In this document: positions 28,879 through 37,841 of the stretch, in pieces
Position numbering within the stretch: position 1 is the stretch's first letter
Layout of the letters: the number at the start of each line of letters is the position of its first letter
Assembly: GCF_025370255.1 (NCBI RefSeq)
Contig: NZ_JAMTCD010000008.1
Coordinates: 1 to 64,000, forward strand
Direction: 5' to 3'
Origin: Shewanella holmiensis
GTDB taxonomy: Bacteria; Pseudomonadota; Gammaproteobacteria; Enterobacterales; Shewanellaceae
DNA: 64,000 bases
The notes under the pieces: generated by a model
Seen by the model: the letters and a program-made list of their open reading frames with translations, nothing else
The model's database searches: none
What the model was told of the DNA's origin: nothing
Position numbers and translations under genes: made by a program

Positions 28879-30093
28879 TTATTGGCGATAATCTTCTAAG
28901 AAATTGCCAAACTCATTTAATGCTTTAGTCAGATCTTCCTTATGTGGTAAGAAAACCACTCTTAAGTGATCAGGTTCTGGCCAATTAAACGCAGTTCCTT
29001 GTACCAACAAAATTTTCTTTTGTTTGAGTAGCTCAAAAACCAGACGTTCATCATCGCGTAAATTAAACTTTTTCATGTCGAGTTTAGGAAATGCGTACAA
29101 GGCACCTTTGGGTTTTTTACAGCTCACGCCAGGAATAGAGTTTAACATCTCATAGCAGGCATCGCGTTGTATTGTGAGTCTACCATTGGGCAAAATTAAC
29201 TCATTGATAGATTGGTAACCGCCCAGTGCTGTTTGGATCGCATGTTGATTAGGTACGTTAGAGCACAAACGCATGGATGCAAGCATTTCTAAACCTTCAA
29301 TATAGCTTTTTGCAGCTTTGAGGTTGCCGGTAAGCATCATCCAACCCACTCTAAAACCAGCCGCTCTGTAGGCTTTAGAAAGTCCATTGAAGGTAACAGT
29401 TAAAATGTCATCTGAAAGCAGCGCCGCTGGGACATGTTGCGCTTCGTCATATAAAATTTTATCGTAAATTTCATCAGAAAATAAAATCAAATCGTGCTGA
29501 CGGCAAAGCTCAATGACCTGTTCGATTAATTCTTTTGAATACACAGCGCCGGTTGGATTGTTAGGGTTAATTAAAACAATGCCGCGGCTGCGAGGGGTTA
29601 TTTTACTTTTGATATCTTCAATGTCAGGAAACCAATCAGCTTCTTCATCACAGCGATAATGTACAGCCTTACCGCCGGCCAAATTGGCGGCAGCTGTCCA
29701 AAGAGGGTAATCAGGTGACGGGATCAACATTTCATCGTCTGGGTTAAGTAAGCCCTGCATGGCCATTACGATCAGTTCAGAAGCACCATTGCCGATATAA
29801 ATATCTTCAATATCAACGCCGAATACCCCTTGGGATTGGTAATGTTGCACAATGGCTTTACGAGCAGAAAATAAGCCTTTAGATTCGCAATAACCTTGGG
29901 CACTGGGCAAGTTTAATATGACATCTCTAACGATTTCTTCTGGGGCTTCAAATCCAAACGGTGCGGGATTACCGATATTCAGCTTTAAAATGCGATGGCC
30001 TTCGTCTTCTAAGCGACGGGCTTCTTTATGAACTGGTCCACGAATGTCGTAACACACAGTATCTAATTTATTGGATTTGATGATTGGACGCAT
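28879..30093 (-). CDS. alaA: Glutamate-pyruvate (alanine) aminotransferase
   Basis: AlaA makes alanine from pyruvate using glutamate and PLP. The 404-residue product closely follows E. coli AlaA (405): VCYDIRGPVHKEARRLE, LKLNIGNPAPFGFEAP, INPNNPTGAVYSKEL, and the PLP lysine in FNGLSKAYRAAGFRVGWM. ATG 30093 has GAGAG a few nt upstream and matches the family start; an ATG 21 nt earlier (30114) is in frame. It has its own terminator downstream. Confidence 0.93.
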   Translation of the reverse strand: MRPIIKSNKLDTVCYDIRGPVHKEARRLEDEGHRILKLNIGNPAPFGFEAPEEIVRDVILNLPSAQGYCESKGLFSARKAIVQHYQSQGVFGVDIEDIYIGNGASELIVMAMQGLLNPDDEMLIPSPDYPLWTAAANLAGGKAVHYRCDEEADWFPDIEDIKSKITPRSRGIVLINPNNPTGAVYSKELIEQVIELCRQHDLILFSDEIYDKILYDEAQHVPAALLSDDILTVTFNGLSKAYRAAGFRVGWMMLTGNLKAAKSYIEGLEMLASMRLCSNVPNQHAIQTALGGYQSINELILPNGRLTIQRDACYEMLNSIPGVSCKKPKGALYAFPKLDMKKFNLRDDERLVFELLKQKKILLVQGTAFNWPEPDHLRVVFLPHKEDLTKALNEFGNFLEDYRQ

Positions 30094-30282
30094 ACCGCTC
30101 TCGTTAAAATACAACTAAGTAGGCGAACCATAACGAATTTAATGGCTTTGTGGAAGTGTTTGGTAATGAAATTATTCGAGTTTTTTAGTGGTTTACGCTG
30201 TTTTGATGTTAAAAATTAGTGTTTAAATCTTATTTAATGGGGAGAATTTTATCTTAATTGGCATATTGTGCTGCCAAGATAC

Positions 30283-30310
30283 AAAAAAGCCAGCGATTAA
30301 GCTGGCTTTT
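30283..30310. terminator. Terminator of efp
   Basis: GCCAGC (30289-30294) and GCTGGC (30301-30306), extended by A/T pairs, loop GATTAA. The minus-strand T-run is the A-run at 30283-30288. It lies 20 nt beyond the efp stop. Confidence 0.85.
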
Positions 30311-30330
30311 GGGGAATTTACAAAATGTGA

Positions 30331-30891
30331 TTAAACACGCTTTTTAAATTCACCAGTACGAGTGTCGATTTCAATCTTGTCGCCAACTTTAACGAAATCA
30401 GCAACAGTCACAGTACCGCCGCCAGTGATGGTAGCTGGCTTCATGACTTTACCAGAAGTATCGCCACGAGCTGAAGGCTCAGTGTAGATAACTTCACGCA
30501 CGATATGAACAGGAAGTTCTACTGAAATCGCTTTGCTATTATAGAAAGTCACTTGACACTGATCTTCCATACCATCAACGATATATGCTGCTGCATCACC
30601 TAAGTTATCAGCTTCAACGTCATATTGGTTGTATTCTTCATCCATAAATACATACATAGGATCTGCGAAGTAAGAATAAGTACAATCAAGACGTTCTAGA
30701 ATGATATCGTCTAACTTGTCTTCGCCTTTGAACGTCTGTTCAGTACCTGAATCAAGTAATAAGTTTTTTAGTTTTAACTTAACGATTGCAGCGTTACGGC
30801 CAGAACGAGTTGTTTCAGTTTTTTGCACAACCCATGGGCTGCCATCTAACATGATCACGTTACCAGGACGGATTTCATGAGCAGTTTTCAT
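30331..30891 (-). CDS. efp: Elongation factor P, arginine-32 (rhamnosylation) type
   Basis: EF-P relieves ribosome stalling at polyproline stretches. The 186-residue length and three-domain fold are standard ([17 protein letters not shown] at the N-terminus). The tip of domain I reads [11 protein letters not shown], so position 32 is Arg and not the Lys34 modified by EpmABC in E. coli. Arg32 is the known target of EarP, which attaches rhamnose. The next gene upstream on the same strand is earP, and no epm genes are seen nearby. The terminator at 30283 follows. The efp-earP pairing makes the modification type clear, though the sugar is inferred from the family. Confidence 0.97.
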   Translation of the reverse strand: MKTAHEIRPGNVIMLDGSPWVVQKTETTRSGRNAAIVKLKLKNLLLDSGTEQTFKGEDKLDDIILERLDCTYSYFADPMYVFMDEEYNQYDVEADNLGDAAAYIVDGMEDQCQVTFYNSKAISVELPVHIVREVIYTEPSARGDTSGKVMKPATITGGGTVTVADFVKVGDKIEIDTRTGEFKKRV

Positions 30892-30942
30892 TACACTATT
30901 TCCTATAAATTATCGATATCGATTTTAATTTCGAGCAGTATC

Positions 30943-32130
30943 TTAGCGACTTTTCACGAATTGAACTAGTCTAGTAGCAAGATCTGCACTATTTAATGCT
31001 GTCATTGGCCATGTTTTTGCGTGTTGCAATAAGGGCAAATGATTAAATTCGAGTTTTTGCCAATGATTGACTGTGTCAATTTGATTACCTTGGTTGAACG
31101 ACCGGTTCAATTCGCACCATGGCTTAGCTAAATCAGGCGCTAGATTATCGCAGTAAATTTGCATAAAAGCTTCTAATTTTATTAGGTGATAATCATCTTC
31201 TTGCGGATAAATGTGCCAAATAAACGGTTTTGCAGCCCATTGAGCGCGTAAAAAGGAATCTTCACCGCGAACAATGTTAAAATCGCAACTCCATAATAGT
31301 CGATCGTAACCTTGTTGATCTGTCATCGGCAGTATGTGCAATGTCACATTATCTAAGTTGAATTGCTGACCCGCGACAAGCTTATCAACCGAACAAGCTA
31401 ATATGGATGTGAGGCTATTTAAACTTCTTCCTTTTGGGATAAGCACATGGATAGGGGACTTCTCTGCCTGCCAGGATTGAATTAAGCCTAACAATGATGG
31501 TGTTTCATAACTAAATACTGAAATGACGTGGTGATTAGGCTCAATGCCACGTAAACCTAATTGGTTAAACAATGCCATCTTATTGGCATCATCGCTTTGC
31601 CAGTTATCACGTAATTGAAACAGATTTTGCTCGCAAATTAATCCTCCGGTTTTATCTGTGAATCCTGGCAGATAGAAATACTTCTGTAATCCATTGGTTT
31701 GAAATGAGGGTAAGCCGTGGCAACCCTCAACCCAATCTTCTGCCGACAAGTATTCTAAATTGAGCCAGATTGGCAATTCTATTGGATTAGTTTGCTTTAA
31801 TTTAGTCAGCCCTTCAATTATCGATGAAGGTATTTCACAGGCAAAAGCCTCAATTAAGCATTGGCCTGGTGAATATTCTTCAATTGATGAATCATTCCAG
31901 TGAATAATGTTAACGCCAAAAAAGGTCTGATAGGCTTGACCAGCATCAAGTTCAGGCAAAATGTGAGAAAAGCTTTTAAGATCGTCCACCCATAAATTAA
32001 CCGTGATTGCGTATTCAGCAGCCAGTTGTTTGGCTAGACGCCAGGTGACGCCTATATCACCATAATTATCAACAACAACGCAAAAAATGTCCCAGTGGTT
32101 AGCATTGATAGGCGTTGAGTCTAAATCCAA
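30943..32130 (-). CDS. earP: EF-P Arg32 rhamnosyltransferase EarP
   Basis: EarP uses dTDP-rhamnose to glycosylate Arg32 of EF-P. The 395-residue product has the family N-terminus WDIFCVVVDNYGDIGVTWRL (about residues 13-32), holding the two conserved Asp residues (D21 and D25). The nucleotide-sugar region near the C-terminus is NIVRGEDSFLRAQWAAKPF. The start is TTG 32130, with AGGAGC about 7 nt upstream and no in-frame ATG before the conserved segment. It lies 51 nt upstream of efp in the same direction, so the pair is probably co-transcribed. Confidence 0.93.
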   Translation of the reverse strand: MDLDSTPINANHWDIFCVVVDNYGDIGVTWRLAKQLAAEYAITVNLWVDDLKSFSHILPELDAGQAYQTFFGVNIIHWNDSSIEEYSPGQCLIEAFACEIPSSIIEGLTKLKQTNPIELPIWLNLEYLSAEDWVEGCHGLPSFQTNGLQKYFYLPGFTDKTGGLICEQNLFQLRDNWQSDDANKMALFNQLGLRGIEPNHHVISVFSYETPSLLGLIQSWQAEKSPIHVLIPKGRSLNSLTSILACSVDKLVAGQQFNLDNVTLHILPMTDQQGYDRLLWSCDFNIVRGEDSFLRAQWAAKPFIWHIYPQEDDYHLIKLEAFMQIYCDNLAPDLAKPWCELNRSFNQGNQIDTVNHWQKLEFNHLPLLQHAKTWPMTALNSADLATRLVQFVKSR

Positions 32131-32240
32131 AATATGCTCCTGTAGCCATACAAGATAAACAAACGATCATTATGTGAGACGATTCTAGTAAATTCTTGTA
32201 GCTGTATATTTGTGTTGTATATTTTCAAATTAATTAAACG

Positions 32241-32267
32241 AAAAAGCGGCTAATTTAGCCGCTTTTA
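32241..32267. terminator. Terminator of fldA
   Basis: AGCGGC (32245-32250) and GCCGCT (32258-32263), extended by TAA/TTA, flanked by A-run and T-run. It lies 22 nt past the fldA stop on the minus strand. Confidence 0.8.
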
Positions 32268-32288
32268 TTGAAAGTTAATTGGTGATTA

Positions 32289-32816
32289 TTAACCTTCAAG
32301 TTCCGCTAAACACATTTCTTCGTAAATTTGTTTAACCCAGGCATCAACACGTTCTTCGGTTAATTCAGGTTGACGATCTTCATCAATACCTAAGCCCACA
32401 AAGTGGTCTGCGTCTGCAAGGCCTTTTGAAGCTTCAAAATCATAGCTCTCGGTTGGCCAGTGACCAATAATAATACCTCCACGCGCTTCAACGATGTCAC
32501 GGACCATGCCCATAGCGTCTAGGAAGTATTCAGCGTAATCTTCTTGGTCACCACAACCAAAAATAGCCACTAACTTGTCATTAAAGTCGATTTGCTCAAG
32601 TTCAGGGAAAAAATCATCCCAGTCACATTGTGCTTCTCCGTAATACCAAGTTGGGATGCCGAATAATAACAGATCATATTCTGCGATTTGTTCTTTAGTA
32701 CTCTTGGCGATGTCTTTAACATCAACCATTTGCTTGCCCAGTTTCTTCTGGATCATCTTGGCGACAGCTTCGGTGTTACCAGTGTCGCTACCGAAAAATA
32801 GACCTACAGTTGCCAT
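32289..32816 (-). CDS. fldA: Flavodoxin (long chain)
   Basis: Flavodoxin is a small FMN electron carrier. The 175-residue product has the phosphate loop FFGSDTGNTEAVAK (residues 6-19) and the aromatic FMN contacts in IPTWYYGEAQCDW and FGCGDQEDYAEYF. The extra segment in the C-terminal half marks it as long-chain, as in E. coli FldA (176). ATG 32816 has AAGGAT upstream and matches E. coli. It precedes no gene in operon; ybfE lies 51 nt upstream on the same strand, the E. coli order. Confidence 0.95.
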   Translation of the reverse strand: MATVGLFFGSDTGNTEAVAKMIQKKLGKQMVDVKDIAKSTKEQIAEYDLLLFGIPTWYYGEAQCDWDDFFPELEQIDFNDKLVAIFGCGDQEDYAEYFLDAMGMVRDIVEARGGIIIGHWPTESYDFEASKGLADADHFVGLGIDEDRQPELTEERVDAWVKQIYEEMCLAELEG

Positions 32817-32867
32817 GGGGTATCCTTTCAATATCAATTTCGCTTAGTGCGATGTTCGAAAAATGAA

Positions 32868-33140
32868 TCAGTTGTCGACTTGCTGTTGCAGAATATGCTC
32901 GATTAACTGGCTACGACTGATGTTACTGGCCAAAGCCTGTTGATTCAAGGCGTCGTATAAATCTTGTGACACCTTTAACTCTATTCGCTTTAAACCGTTA
33001 GCGCGATCACGCTGAATTTGGTTACGTTTATTGATCTTTAATTGTTGTTCACGAGTCAGTGGATTACTTCTGGGTCTTCCACGTCGTTTTTCACTGTCAA
33101 AAAGGTCAATGGTCGTTCTATCTGCTGTTTCTTTTGCCAT
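32868..33140 (-). CDS. ybfE: YbfE-family protein (LexA-regulated in E. coli)
   Basis: A 90-residue protein very like E. coli YbfE: RRGRPRSNPLTREQQLKINK (about residues 19-38), then KRIELKVSQDLYDALNQQA and SRSQLIEHILQQQ, a ribbon-helix-helix (CopG-like) pattern. In E. coli the gene is described as LexA-controlled. I see no LexA box here, but I did not find one by inspection in the short upstream gap of 8 nt either. It probably shares a transcript with the DUF2788 gene (33149-33370). Confidence 0.85.
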   Translation of the reverse strand: MAKETADRTTIDLFDSEKRRGRPRSNPLTREQQLKINKRNQIQRDRANGLKRIELKVSQDLYDALNQQALASNISRSQLIEHILQQQVDN

Positions 33141-33148
33141 ATCTCTTA

Positions 33149-33370
33149 TTAACCAATACCTGAACCTTCCCAGGTCATTTGAATAATGCCTTTTGCCACA
33201 AAACCAGCACAGCCTAAAAATAATACACCCCAGACGATTAATCGCCCGAATTTCGGTACATTACCTTGATTGAGTACATCCCTGATGGCCATACCAATAA
33301 AAAAGAAAATTGCTGCAAAAAAGAAATCCAAACTGAGGCTTTCTATTTGTTCCATATATTGATTCAGCAT
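33149..33370 (-). CDS. DUF2788-like small membrane protein
   Basis: A 73-residue protein with two hydrophobic segments, LDFFFAAIFFFIGMAI (about residues 14-29) and LIVWGVLFLGCAGFVAKGII (about 44-63). Its sequence and its position before ybfE match the DUF2788 family. ATG 33370 has AAGG about 6 nt upstream. The function of the family is unknown. Confidence 0.75.
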   Translation of the reverse strand: MLNQYMEQIESLSLDFFFAAIFFFIGMAIRDVLNQGNVPKFGRLIVWGVLFLGCAGFVAKGIIQMTWEGSGIG

Positions 33371-33481
33371 ACTTTACCTTTTAAAGATTTCTTTTACGGC
33401 AAAAAAGAGGCGCGAATATATCACATCATACTCGCAACGGCTATCTGCCTCAGTGTAAATGCTTGAAAAATAGCCGTCGGT

Positions 33482-34246
33482 TTAGCGCAAAAACTCGCCG
33501 ACAATTCGATTAAATATCTCAGGCTTTTGTGCATGTAACCAATGACCTGTACCATTTAGTGTTTTAGCTGTGACTTTCGGAAACTGCTGAATAATGGCAT
33601 CACGATGTTCAGCAGTGACATAGTTTGAGTCTCCGCCACGAATAAACAGGCAAGGTTTATTGTATTGTAGTGGTCGATTATCCTTTGTTAACTGCCAATC
33701 AATGATACGATCGTAGCAATCAATTAGCCCAGATAAATTCATCTTCCACTCAAAACCTGACTCAGTGCGCTGTAAATTTTTCAGCAGAAATTGAGCCGTT
33801 CCTTCATCAATACCAGCATCAATCAAATGAGTTAGCGCAGATTTACGGGTTGTGTTTTGATTCAATGGTAATGAGGTCAGCCCGGCAAAAACCAGTTGAT
33901 GACGAGGTTGATAGCTAACAGGTGCAATATCTGCGACAACGATACTGGAGATGCGCTGAGGATATAATAGCGCGGCTGCCATAGCGATTTTACCGCCCAT
34001 GGAATGGCCGACGAGTTTTACGCAATCAAATCCAAGTTTATCGATTAAGTCTATAACGGCTTTGGCTAAGGTTGGGTAGTCCATTGCGTTCCAATGTTCA
34101 CTTAAACCATGATTTGGCACATCAACACGGATCACTTGAAAATCTGCTTCAAGGGATAAACCTAATGACTTTAAATTATCTAAATTGCCAAACAAACCGT
34201 GGATTAAAATAACGGGTTCGCCATTGCCTGAGGTGACGTAATGCAT
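33482..34246 (-). CDS. ybfF: Alpha/beta hydrolase, YbfF-type esterase
   Basis: A 254-residue alpha/beta hydrolase. The oxyanion-hole segment is VILIHGLFGNLDNLK, the nucleophile elbow is LVGHSMGGKIAM (Ser), and the C-terminal His lies in LNGTGHWLHAQKPE. E. coli YbfF is an esterase active on acyl-CoA and short esters. Its position next to seqA matches the E. coli ybfE-ybfF-seqA-pgm order. It is divergent from seqA. Confidence 0.9.
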   Translation of the reverse strand: MHYVTSGNGEPVILIHGLFGNLDNLKSLGLSLEADFQVIRVDVPNHGLSEHWNAMDYPTLAKAVIDLIDKLGFDCVKLVGHSMGGKIAMAAALLYPQRISSIVVADIAPVSYQPRHQLVFAGLTSLPLNQNTTRKSALTHLIDAGIDEGTAQFLLKNLQRTESGFEWKMNLSGLIDCYDRIIDWQLTKDNRPLQYNKPCLFIRGGDSNYVTAEHRDAIIQQFPKVTAKTLNGTGHWLHAQKPEIFNRIVGEFLR

Positions 34247-34554
34247 TTACTTGCCTAACTATCTGACTCTGATGGCGGCAAATTCTGCGTGATGACGGGG
34301 AGCAAATCAAGTTTTGTTGTCGATTTAATCTGCAACATGATAGCGATTTATGAATAAAGTAGTCAGTTAATGTTGAATATCTATCAATTAATCAATTTGG
34401 GGCTTTATTCTTGCCCGAGGCTTAGCTTAAACTGGCACGATAAACGATCGCAATCGATCTAAAAAGAATAAATTGAATTCGCAAGGTATGGTCTTATACG
34501 CCGTTGTTAACTGCAATTGTGATTATATCTTCGACACACAAAAGGATGATTGAA
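34247..34554. promoter_or_regulatory. ybfF-seqA divergent region with a GATC pair one turn apart
   Basis: About 308 bp between the divergent ybfF and seqA. GATC occurs at 34446-34449 and 34456-34459, 10 bp apart, within CGATCGCAATCGATC. SeqA binds pairs of hemimethylated GATC sites spaced by helical turns, so this could be an autoregulatory site about 100 bp upstream of the seqA start. Binding is inferred. No confident -35/-10 was assigned. Confidence 0.45.
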
Positions 34555-35262
34555 ATGAAATACATTGAAATTGATGAAGAACTTTACCGTTTTATTGCAA
34601 GCAAGACTGAAAGAATTGGTGAGAGTGCTTCAGAGATTTTACGTCGTTTGTTAGGTCTTCCCGTTGAATATGTTGCCGATCATACACCTGACTCTATTAG
34701 TCAGCCTGGTCTTGATGCGCTTGACGCCAATGCAAGGGACGCTTTATTTAATAAGGCAAAAACCATTGTTGAGCAATTAGTCAATCATCGCGCTCAAGTC
34801 AAAGCTGAAACATCAAAGCAGGTTAATGAGCCCGTTAAGGCATCAGTAACAACCGAATCGATTTCAACCCCTCCTGCCGCGCAAGTGGCTGAAGCGACAA
34901 AATCCGTTAATGCCTCATCTTCAACTATGGATTTTAACGCTGTGATTAACGAACATTTGATCAGTCAGCAGAAGGGTGCGGTTGGTCGTTTTATGTTTTT
35001 GCTTGATGCATTGGCTAACCAAGCAGGCAGTCATTTTGATCAGGTATTGCAAATTCAAGGCAAAGGGCGTCTATATTTTGCCCGTTCAAAACAAGCATTA
35101 TTAGATGCAAGTCAATCTGCAAATCCGAAAGAAATTGGACAAAGTGGTTATTGGGTAACAACTAATAATAATACTGCAAAAAAACAAACCATTTTATCTG
35201 AAGTCCTTATCCATCTTGGGTGTGATGCCCAACAAGCTTCTACTATAGCAAAATACATTTAA
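34555..35262 (+). CDS. seqA: Replication initiation negative regulator SeqA
   Basis: SeqA binds hemimethylated GATC sites and delays re-initiation at oriC. The N-terminal oligomerisation domain is present (MKYIEIDEELYRFIASKTER and SEILRRLLGL, residues 1-40). The C-terminal DNA-binding domain begins near GRFMFLLDALANQAGSHF and ends with NTAKKQTILSEVLIHLG. At 235 residues it is longer than E. coli SeqA (181) because the linker (about residues 80-140) is extended and rich in Thr, Ser and Ala. ATG 34555 has AGGA 8 nt upstream; two in-frame ATGs upstream are less likely. pgm follows after 21 nt, as in E. coli. Confidence 0.93.
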   Translation: MKYIEIDEELYRFIASKTERIGESASEILRRLLGLPVEYVADHTPDSISQPGLDALDANARDALFNKAKTIVEQLVNHRAQVKAETSKQVNEPVKASVTTESISTPPAAQVAEATKSVNASSSTMDFNAVINEHLISQQKGAVGRFMFLLDALANQAGSHFDQVLQIQGKGRLYFARSKQALLDASQSANPKEIGQSGYWVTTNNNTAKKQTILSEVLIHLGCDAQQASTIAKYI

Positions 35263-35283
35263 TCGATAACAAGGAGACGCGGC

Positions 35284-36927
35284 GTGGCAATTCATGAGCG
35301 AGCAGGGACGTTAGCATTACCAGCAGATTTAGTGAATATTCCTAAGTTAATGAGTTACTACTACCGAATGATCCCAAATGTTGAAGATGTTCAACAAAAA
35401 GTGACCTTTGGTACTTCCGGTCATCGTGGTTGTGCTTTTAAATCAAGCTTCAATCAGAATCATATTTGGGCTATTGCTCAGGCTGTGGTTGATTATCGTC
35501 AAGCCGCTAACATTACCGGGCCTATGATTGTCGGCTATGATACTCATGCCTTATCCTATGCCGCATTTATGTCTGTTGTCGAAGTGCTGACGGCGAATCA
35601 AGTTAATGTGCTGATTCAAGCCAATGATGGTTTTACCCCTACACCTGTGGTGTCACAAACCATCATTAGTGCTAACAAAAATAAACCTGTTGCTTTAACT
35701 GACGGTTTAATTATCACTCCGTCACATAATCCTCCTCAAGATGGTGGGATTAAGTACAATCCGCCACATGGTGGTCCTGCTGAAGGTGAAATCACCAAGC
35801 AAATTGAAGATAAAGCGAACCAATACTTAGCGCAGCAATTAAGTGGCGTTAAAAAAGTCAATTATGGCGTTGCACTTGCTTCAGGTTGGGTAAAAGAAAC
35901 CGACTTTATTGCGCCTTATGTTGAGTCTTTAGCTGAGGTGATTGATTTTGAAGCCCTTAAAAAAGCCAATTTGCGTTTAGGTGTGGATCCTCTAGGAGGC
36001 TCAGGTATTTATTATTGGCAGCATATTGCCCAGCGTTATGGTTTAGATATTACCTTAGTAAACGAGTTGGTCGATCCAACCTTTAGTTTCATGACATTAG
36101 ACAAAGATGGCAAGATCCGTATGGATTGTTCATCACCTTTTGCCATGGCCGGTTTATTACAACACAGCGAAAACTTTGATTTATGCGTCGGAAACGATCC
36201 TGATTATGACCGCCATGGTATTGTGTGTCCTGGATTTGGTTTAATGAATCCCAACCATTATTTAGCGGTAGCGATTGATTACTTAATTCGTCATCGCCCA
36301 CAATGGGCAGAGTCTTTATCAATCGGTAAAACATTGGTATCGAGTGCCATGATCGACAGAGTATGTGCCAGTTTAAATCGTGCTTGTTTGGAAGTGCCAG
36401 TTGGCTTTAAATGGTTTGTCGATGGTTTGGCCAACAGTACCATTGCGTTTGGTGGTGAAGAAAGCGCTGGTGCAGCATTTTTGCAACGAGATGGTAGCAC
36501 ATGGTGTACAGATAAAGATGGTTTTATCTTGGCCTTACTGGCCCTAGAAATGACTGCTGTGACAGGAAAAACGCCGTCGCAAAGATATCAAGAGTTAACC
36601 GCCGAGTTTGGTGAAAGCTTCTATAGCCGAATTGATAGCCCGATCAGCTTGAAGAAAAAAGCTAAATTTGAGCAATTAAATAGTCAAAGTTTTACTGATA
36701 CTACTCTTGCTGGCGAAACGATAACTGCAATTTTGTCACACGCACCTGGCAATAATGCGCCGATTGGGGGGATTAAAGTGACTACAGAAAACGGCTGGTT
36801 TGCCGCTCGACCATCTGGCACGGAAGCTCTGTTTAAAATCTATGCCGAAAGTTTTATCAGCCAACAACATTTAGATGCCATCATTTTACAAGCACAGCAA
36901 ATGATTGATAGCGCATTAAAAGGCTAA
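35284..36927 (+). CDS. pgm: Phosphoglucomutase (alpha-D-glucose-specific)
   Basis: Pgm interconverts glucose-1-phosphate and glucose-6-phosphate. The 547-residue product has the phosphoserine loop TPSHNPPQDGGIKYNPPHGG, the metal loop NDPDYDRHGIV and the substrate segment FGGEESAGAAFLQRDG. The phosphate-binding region near the C-terminus is RPSGTEALFKIYAES. The start is GTG 35284, with AAGGAG 7 nt upstream. It forms an operon with seqA and feeds glucose-1-phosphate to GlgC. A terminator follows. Confidence 0.95.
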   Translation: MAIHERAGTLALPADLVNIPKLMSYYYRMIPNVEDVQQKVTFGTSGHRGCAFKSSFNQNHIWAIAQAVVDYRQAANITGPMIVGYDTHALSYAAFMSVVEVLTANQVNVLIQANDGFTPTPVVSQTIISANKNKPVALTDGLIITPSHNPPQDGGIKYNPPHGGPAEGEITKQIEDKANQYLAQQLSGVKKVNYGVALASGWVKETDFIAPYVESLAEVIDFEALKKANLRLGVDPLGGSGIYYWQHIAQRYGLDITLVNELVDPTFSFMTLDKDGKIRMDCSSPFAMAGLLQHSENFDLCVGNDPDYDRHGIVCPGFGLMNPNHYLAVAIDYLIRHRPQWAESLSIGKTLVSSAMIDRVCASLNRACLEVPVGFKWFVDGLANSTIAFGGEESAGAAFLQRDGSTWCTDKDGFILALLALEMTAVTGKTPSQRYQELTAEFGESFYSRIDSPISLKKKAKFEQLNSQSFTDTTLAGETITAILSHAPGNNAPIGGIKVTTENGWFAARPSGTEALFKIYAESFISQQHLDAIILQAQQMIDSALKG

Positions 36928-36949
36928 CTAAAACATTGAGATGATATAA

Positions 36950-36980
36950 ACAAACGCACTCAACTGAGTGCGTTTTTGTT
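36950..36980 (+). terminator. Terminator of seqA-pgm
   Basis: A 10-bp stem, AACGCACTCA (36953-36962) and TGAGTGCGTT (36965-36974), followed by TTTTT. It lies 25 nt after the pgm stop. Confidence 0.9.
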
Positions 36981-37136
36981 TGCAGCGAGTATGGATTAAC
37001 AAGCGAGTATAGTTAACCTGAGCTACTGGTTAGCCTTTTTCTTTACCAGAGCCGAGGTTATTTAGCATCACATATTGAATGTCATGCCCAGTCAATTAAT
37101 ACTTTTTAGCTGAAGCTGTTTGCCAGTATTGGCTAA
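36981..37136. other. Intergenic spacer, no gene seen
   Basis: About 156 bp beyond the pgm terminator with no convincing coding frame. A weak TAACC/GGTTA hairpin followed by CTTTTTC (about 37015-37043) is the only structure I see. Confidence 0.4.
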
Positions 37137-37271
37137 CTATTTTTTCATTTTCCAAATAATACCTGCGACTACAGCGACTAAAATGATTGCAGGCGCCATT
37201 TTTTCAAAATGATGAAACAACCCAGGCGCACCATGTCCTTCATGGGCCAAAGCGGCGCCAGAAATAGCCAT
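37137..37271 (-). CDS. Small predicted membrane peptide, possibly a remnant
   Basis: A 44-residue frame from ATG 37271 to TAG 37137. It has a His/Gly-rich part (HEGHGAPGLFHHFEK) followed by a transmembrane segment and basic tail (APAIILVAVVAGIIWKMKK). The open frame extends upstream without an in-frame standard start (INLALKLASPNT), giving what looks like a signal-peptide core, LALKLASPNTMAISGAALA, before HEGHG. So the gene may have lost its start and be a remnant, or use the internal ATG. I recognise no family. It lies alone between the pgm terminator and the gene at 37527. Confidence 0.35.
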   Translation of the reverse strand: MAISGAALAHEGHGAPGLFHHFEKMAPAIILVAVVAGIIWKMKK

Positions 37272-37526
37272 TGTATTTGGTGATGCGAGTTTTAAAGCAA
37301 GGTTTATAACTGGTGTATTGCTCGAATGATGATAGCTATAGAGATTTACTATTAAATCGTTTTATACACTAATATGCCAGATGCTTAATTGGCCATATTT
37401 GCATGTTGAAGTTGATATTAAAGTTGCAGTATCTTTATCGTGATAGGCGAAATTTCCTACTTAGAAAAGGTAAAAACAACCGAATTAAAAGATTCAGCCA
37501 AAAAGAGCCTATTAATCAATACATCC
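37272..37526. other. Intergenic spacer, no gene seen
   Basis: AT-rich and without a clear terminator or promoter, apart from the upstream extension of the small open frame described at 37137-37271. Confidence 0.4.
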
Positions 37527-37841
37527 TTATTTTTTTGATTTTGCCATAATATTGAGCACGTCTTGATAACTGATATTGTACTGGCGGGATAAATTAATAA
37601 TTTTAGTTTTATATGTTTGTACTTTCTCTTGTCGCAATAGATCAGACTGTTTGTCTTCAACAAGTTCGTTAATCGTTTCTTGAAGGATTTTTAGACGGCG
37701 CAGACTGAAATCCAATGACTGAATATAAGTGCGCATTTGCGGTTTGTTACGGGCATTTTCAAGGTTGGTAGTGGTACGCTGCTCAAATTCAAGTTCATCA
37801 AAGGCATTGATAACCCGAGCAAGCTCTAAATCATTTTTCAT
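37527..37841 (-). CDS. Small helical protein of unknown function
   Basis: A 104-residue protein from ATG 37841 (MKNDLELARVINAFDELEFE). It is highly charged and predicted all-helical, with a likely coiled coil in TYIQSLDFSLRRLKILQE and beyond. The C-terminal segment NLSRQYNISYQDVLNIM could be a helix-turn-helix-like or oligomerisation motif. It loosely recalls small nucleoid-associated proteins, but I see no H-NS DNA-binding motif, so I leave the function open. A TTG at 37859 is in frame; neither start has a strong ribosome binding site. Confidence 0.6.
   Translation of the reverse strand: MKNDLELARVINAFDELEFEQRTTTNLENARNKPQMRTYIQSLDFSLRRLKILQETINELVEDKQSDLLRQEKVQTYKTKIINLSRQYNISYQDVLNIMAKSKK

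Noticed and set aside
37527-37841. H-NS-like nucleoid protein assignment
   Set aside because: Helical and charged, but the conserved H-NS C-terminal DNA-binding motif is not present.
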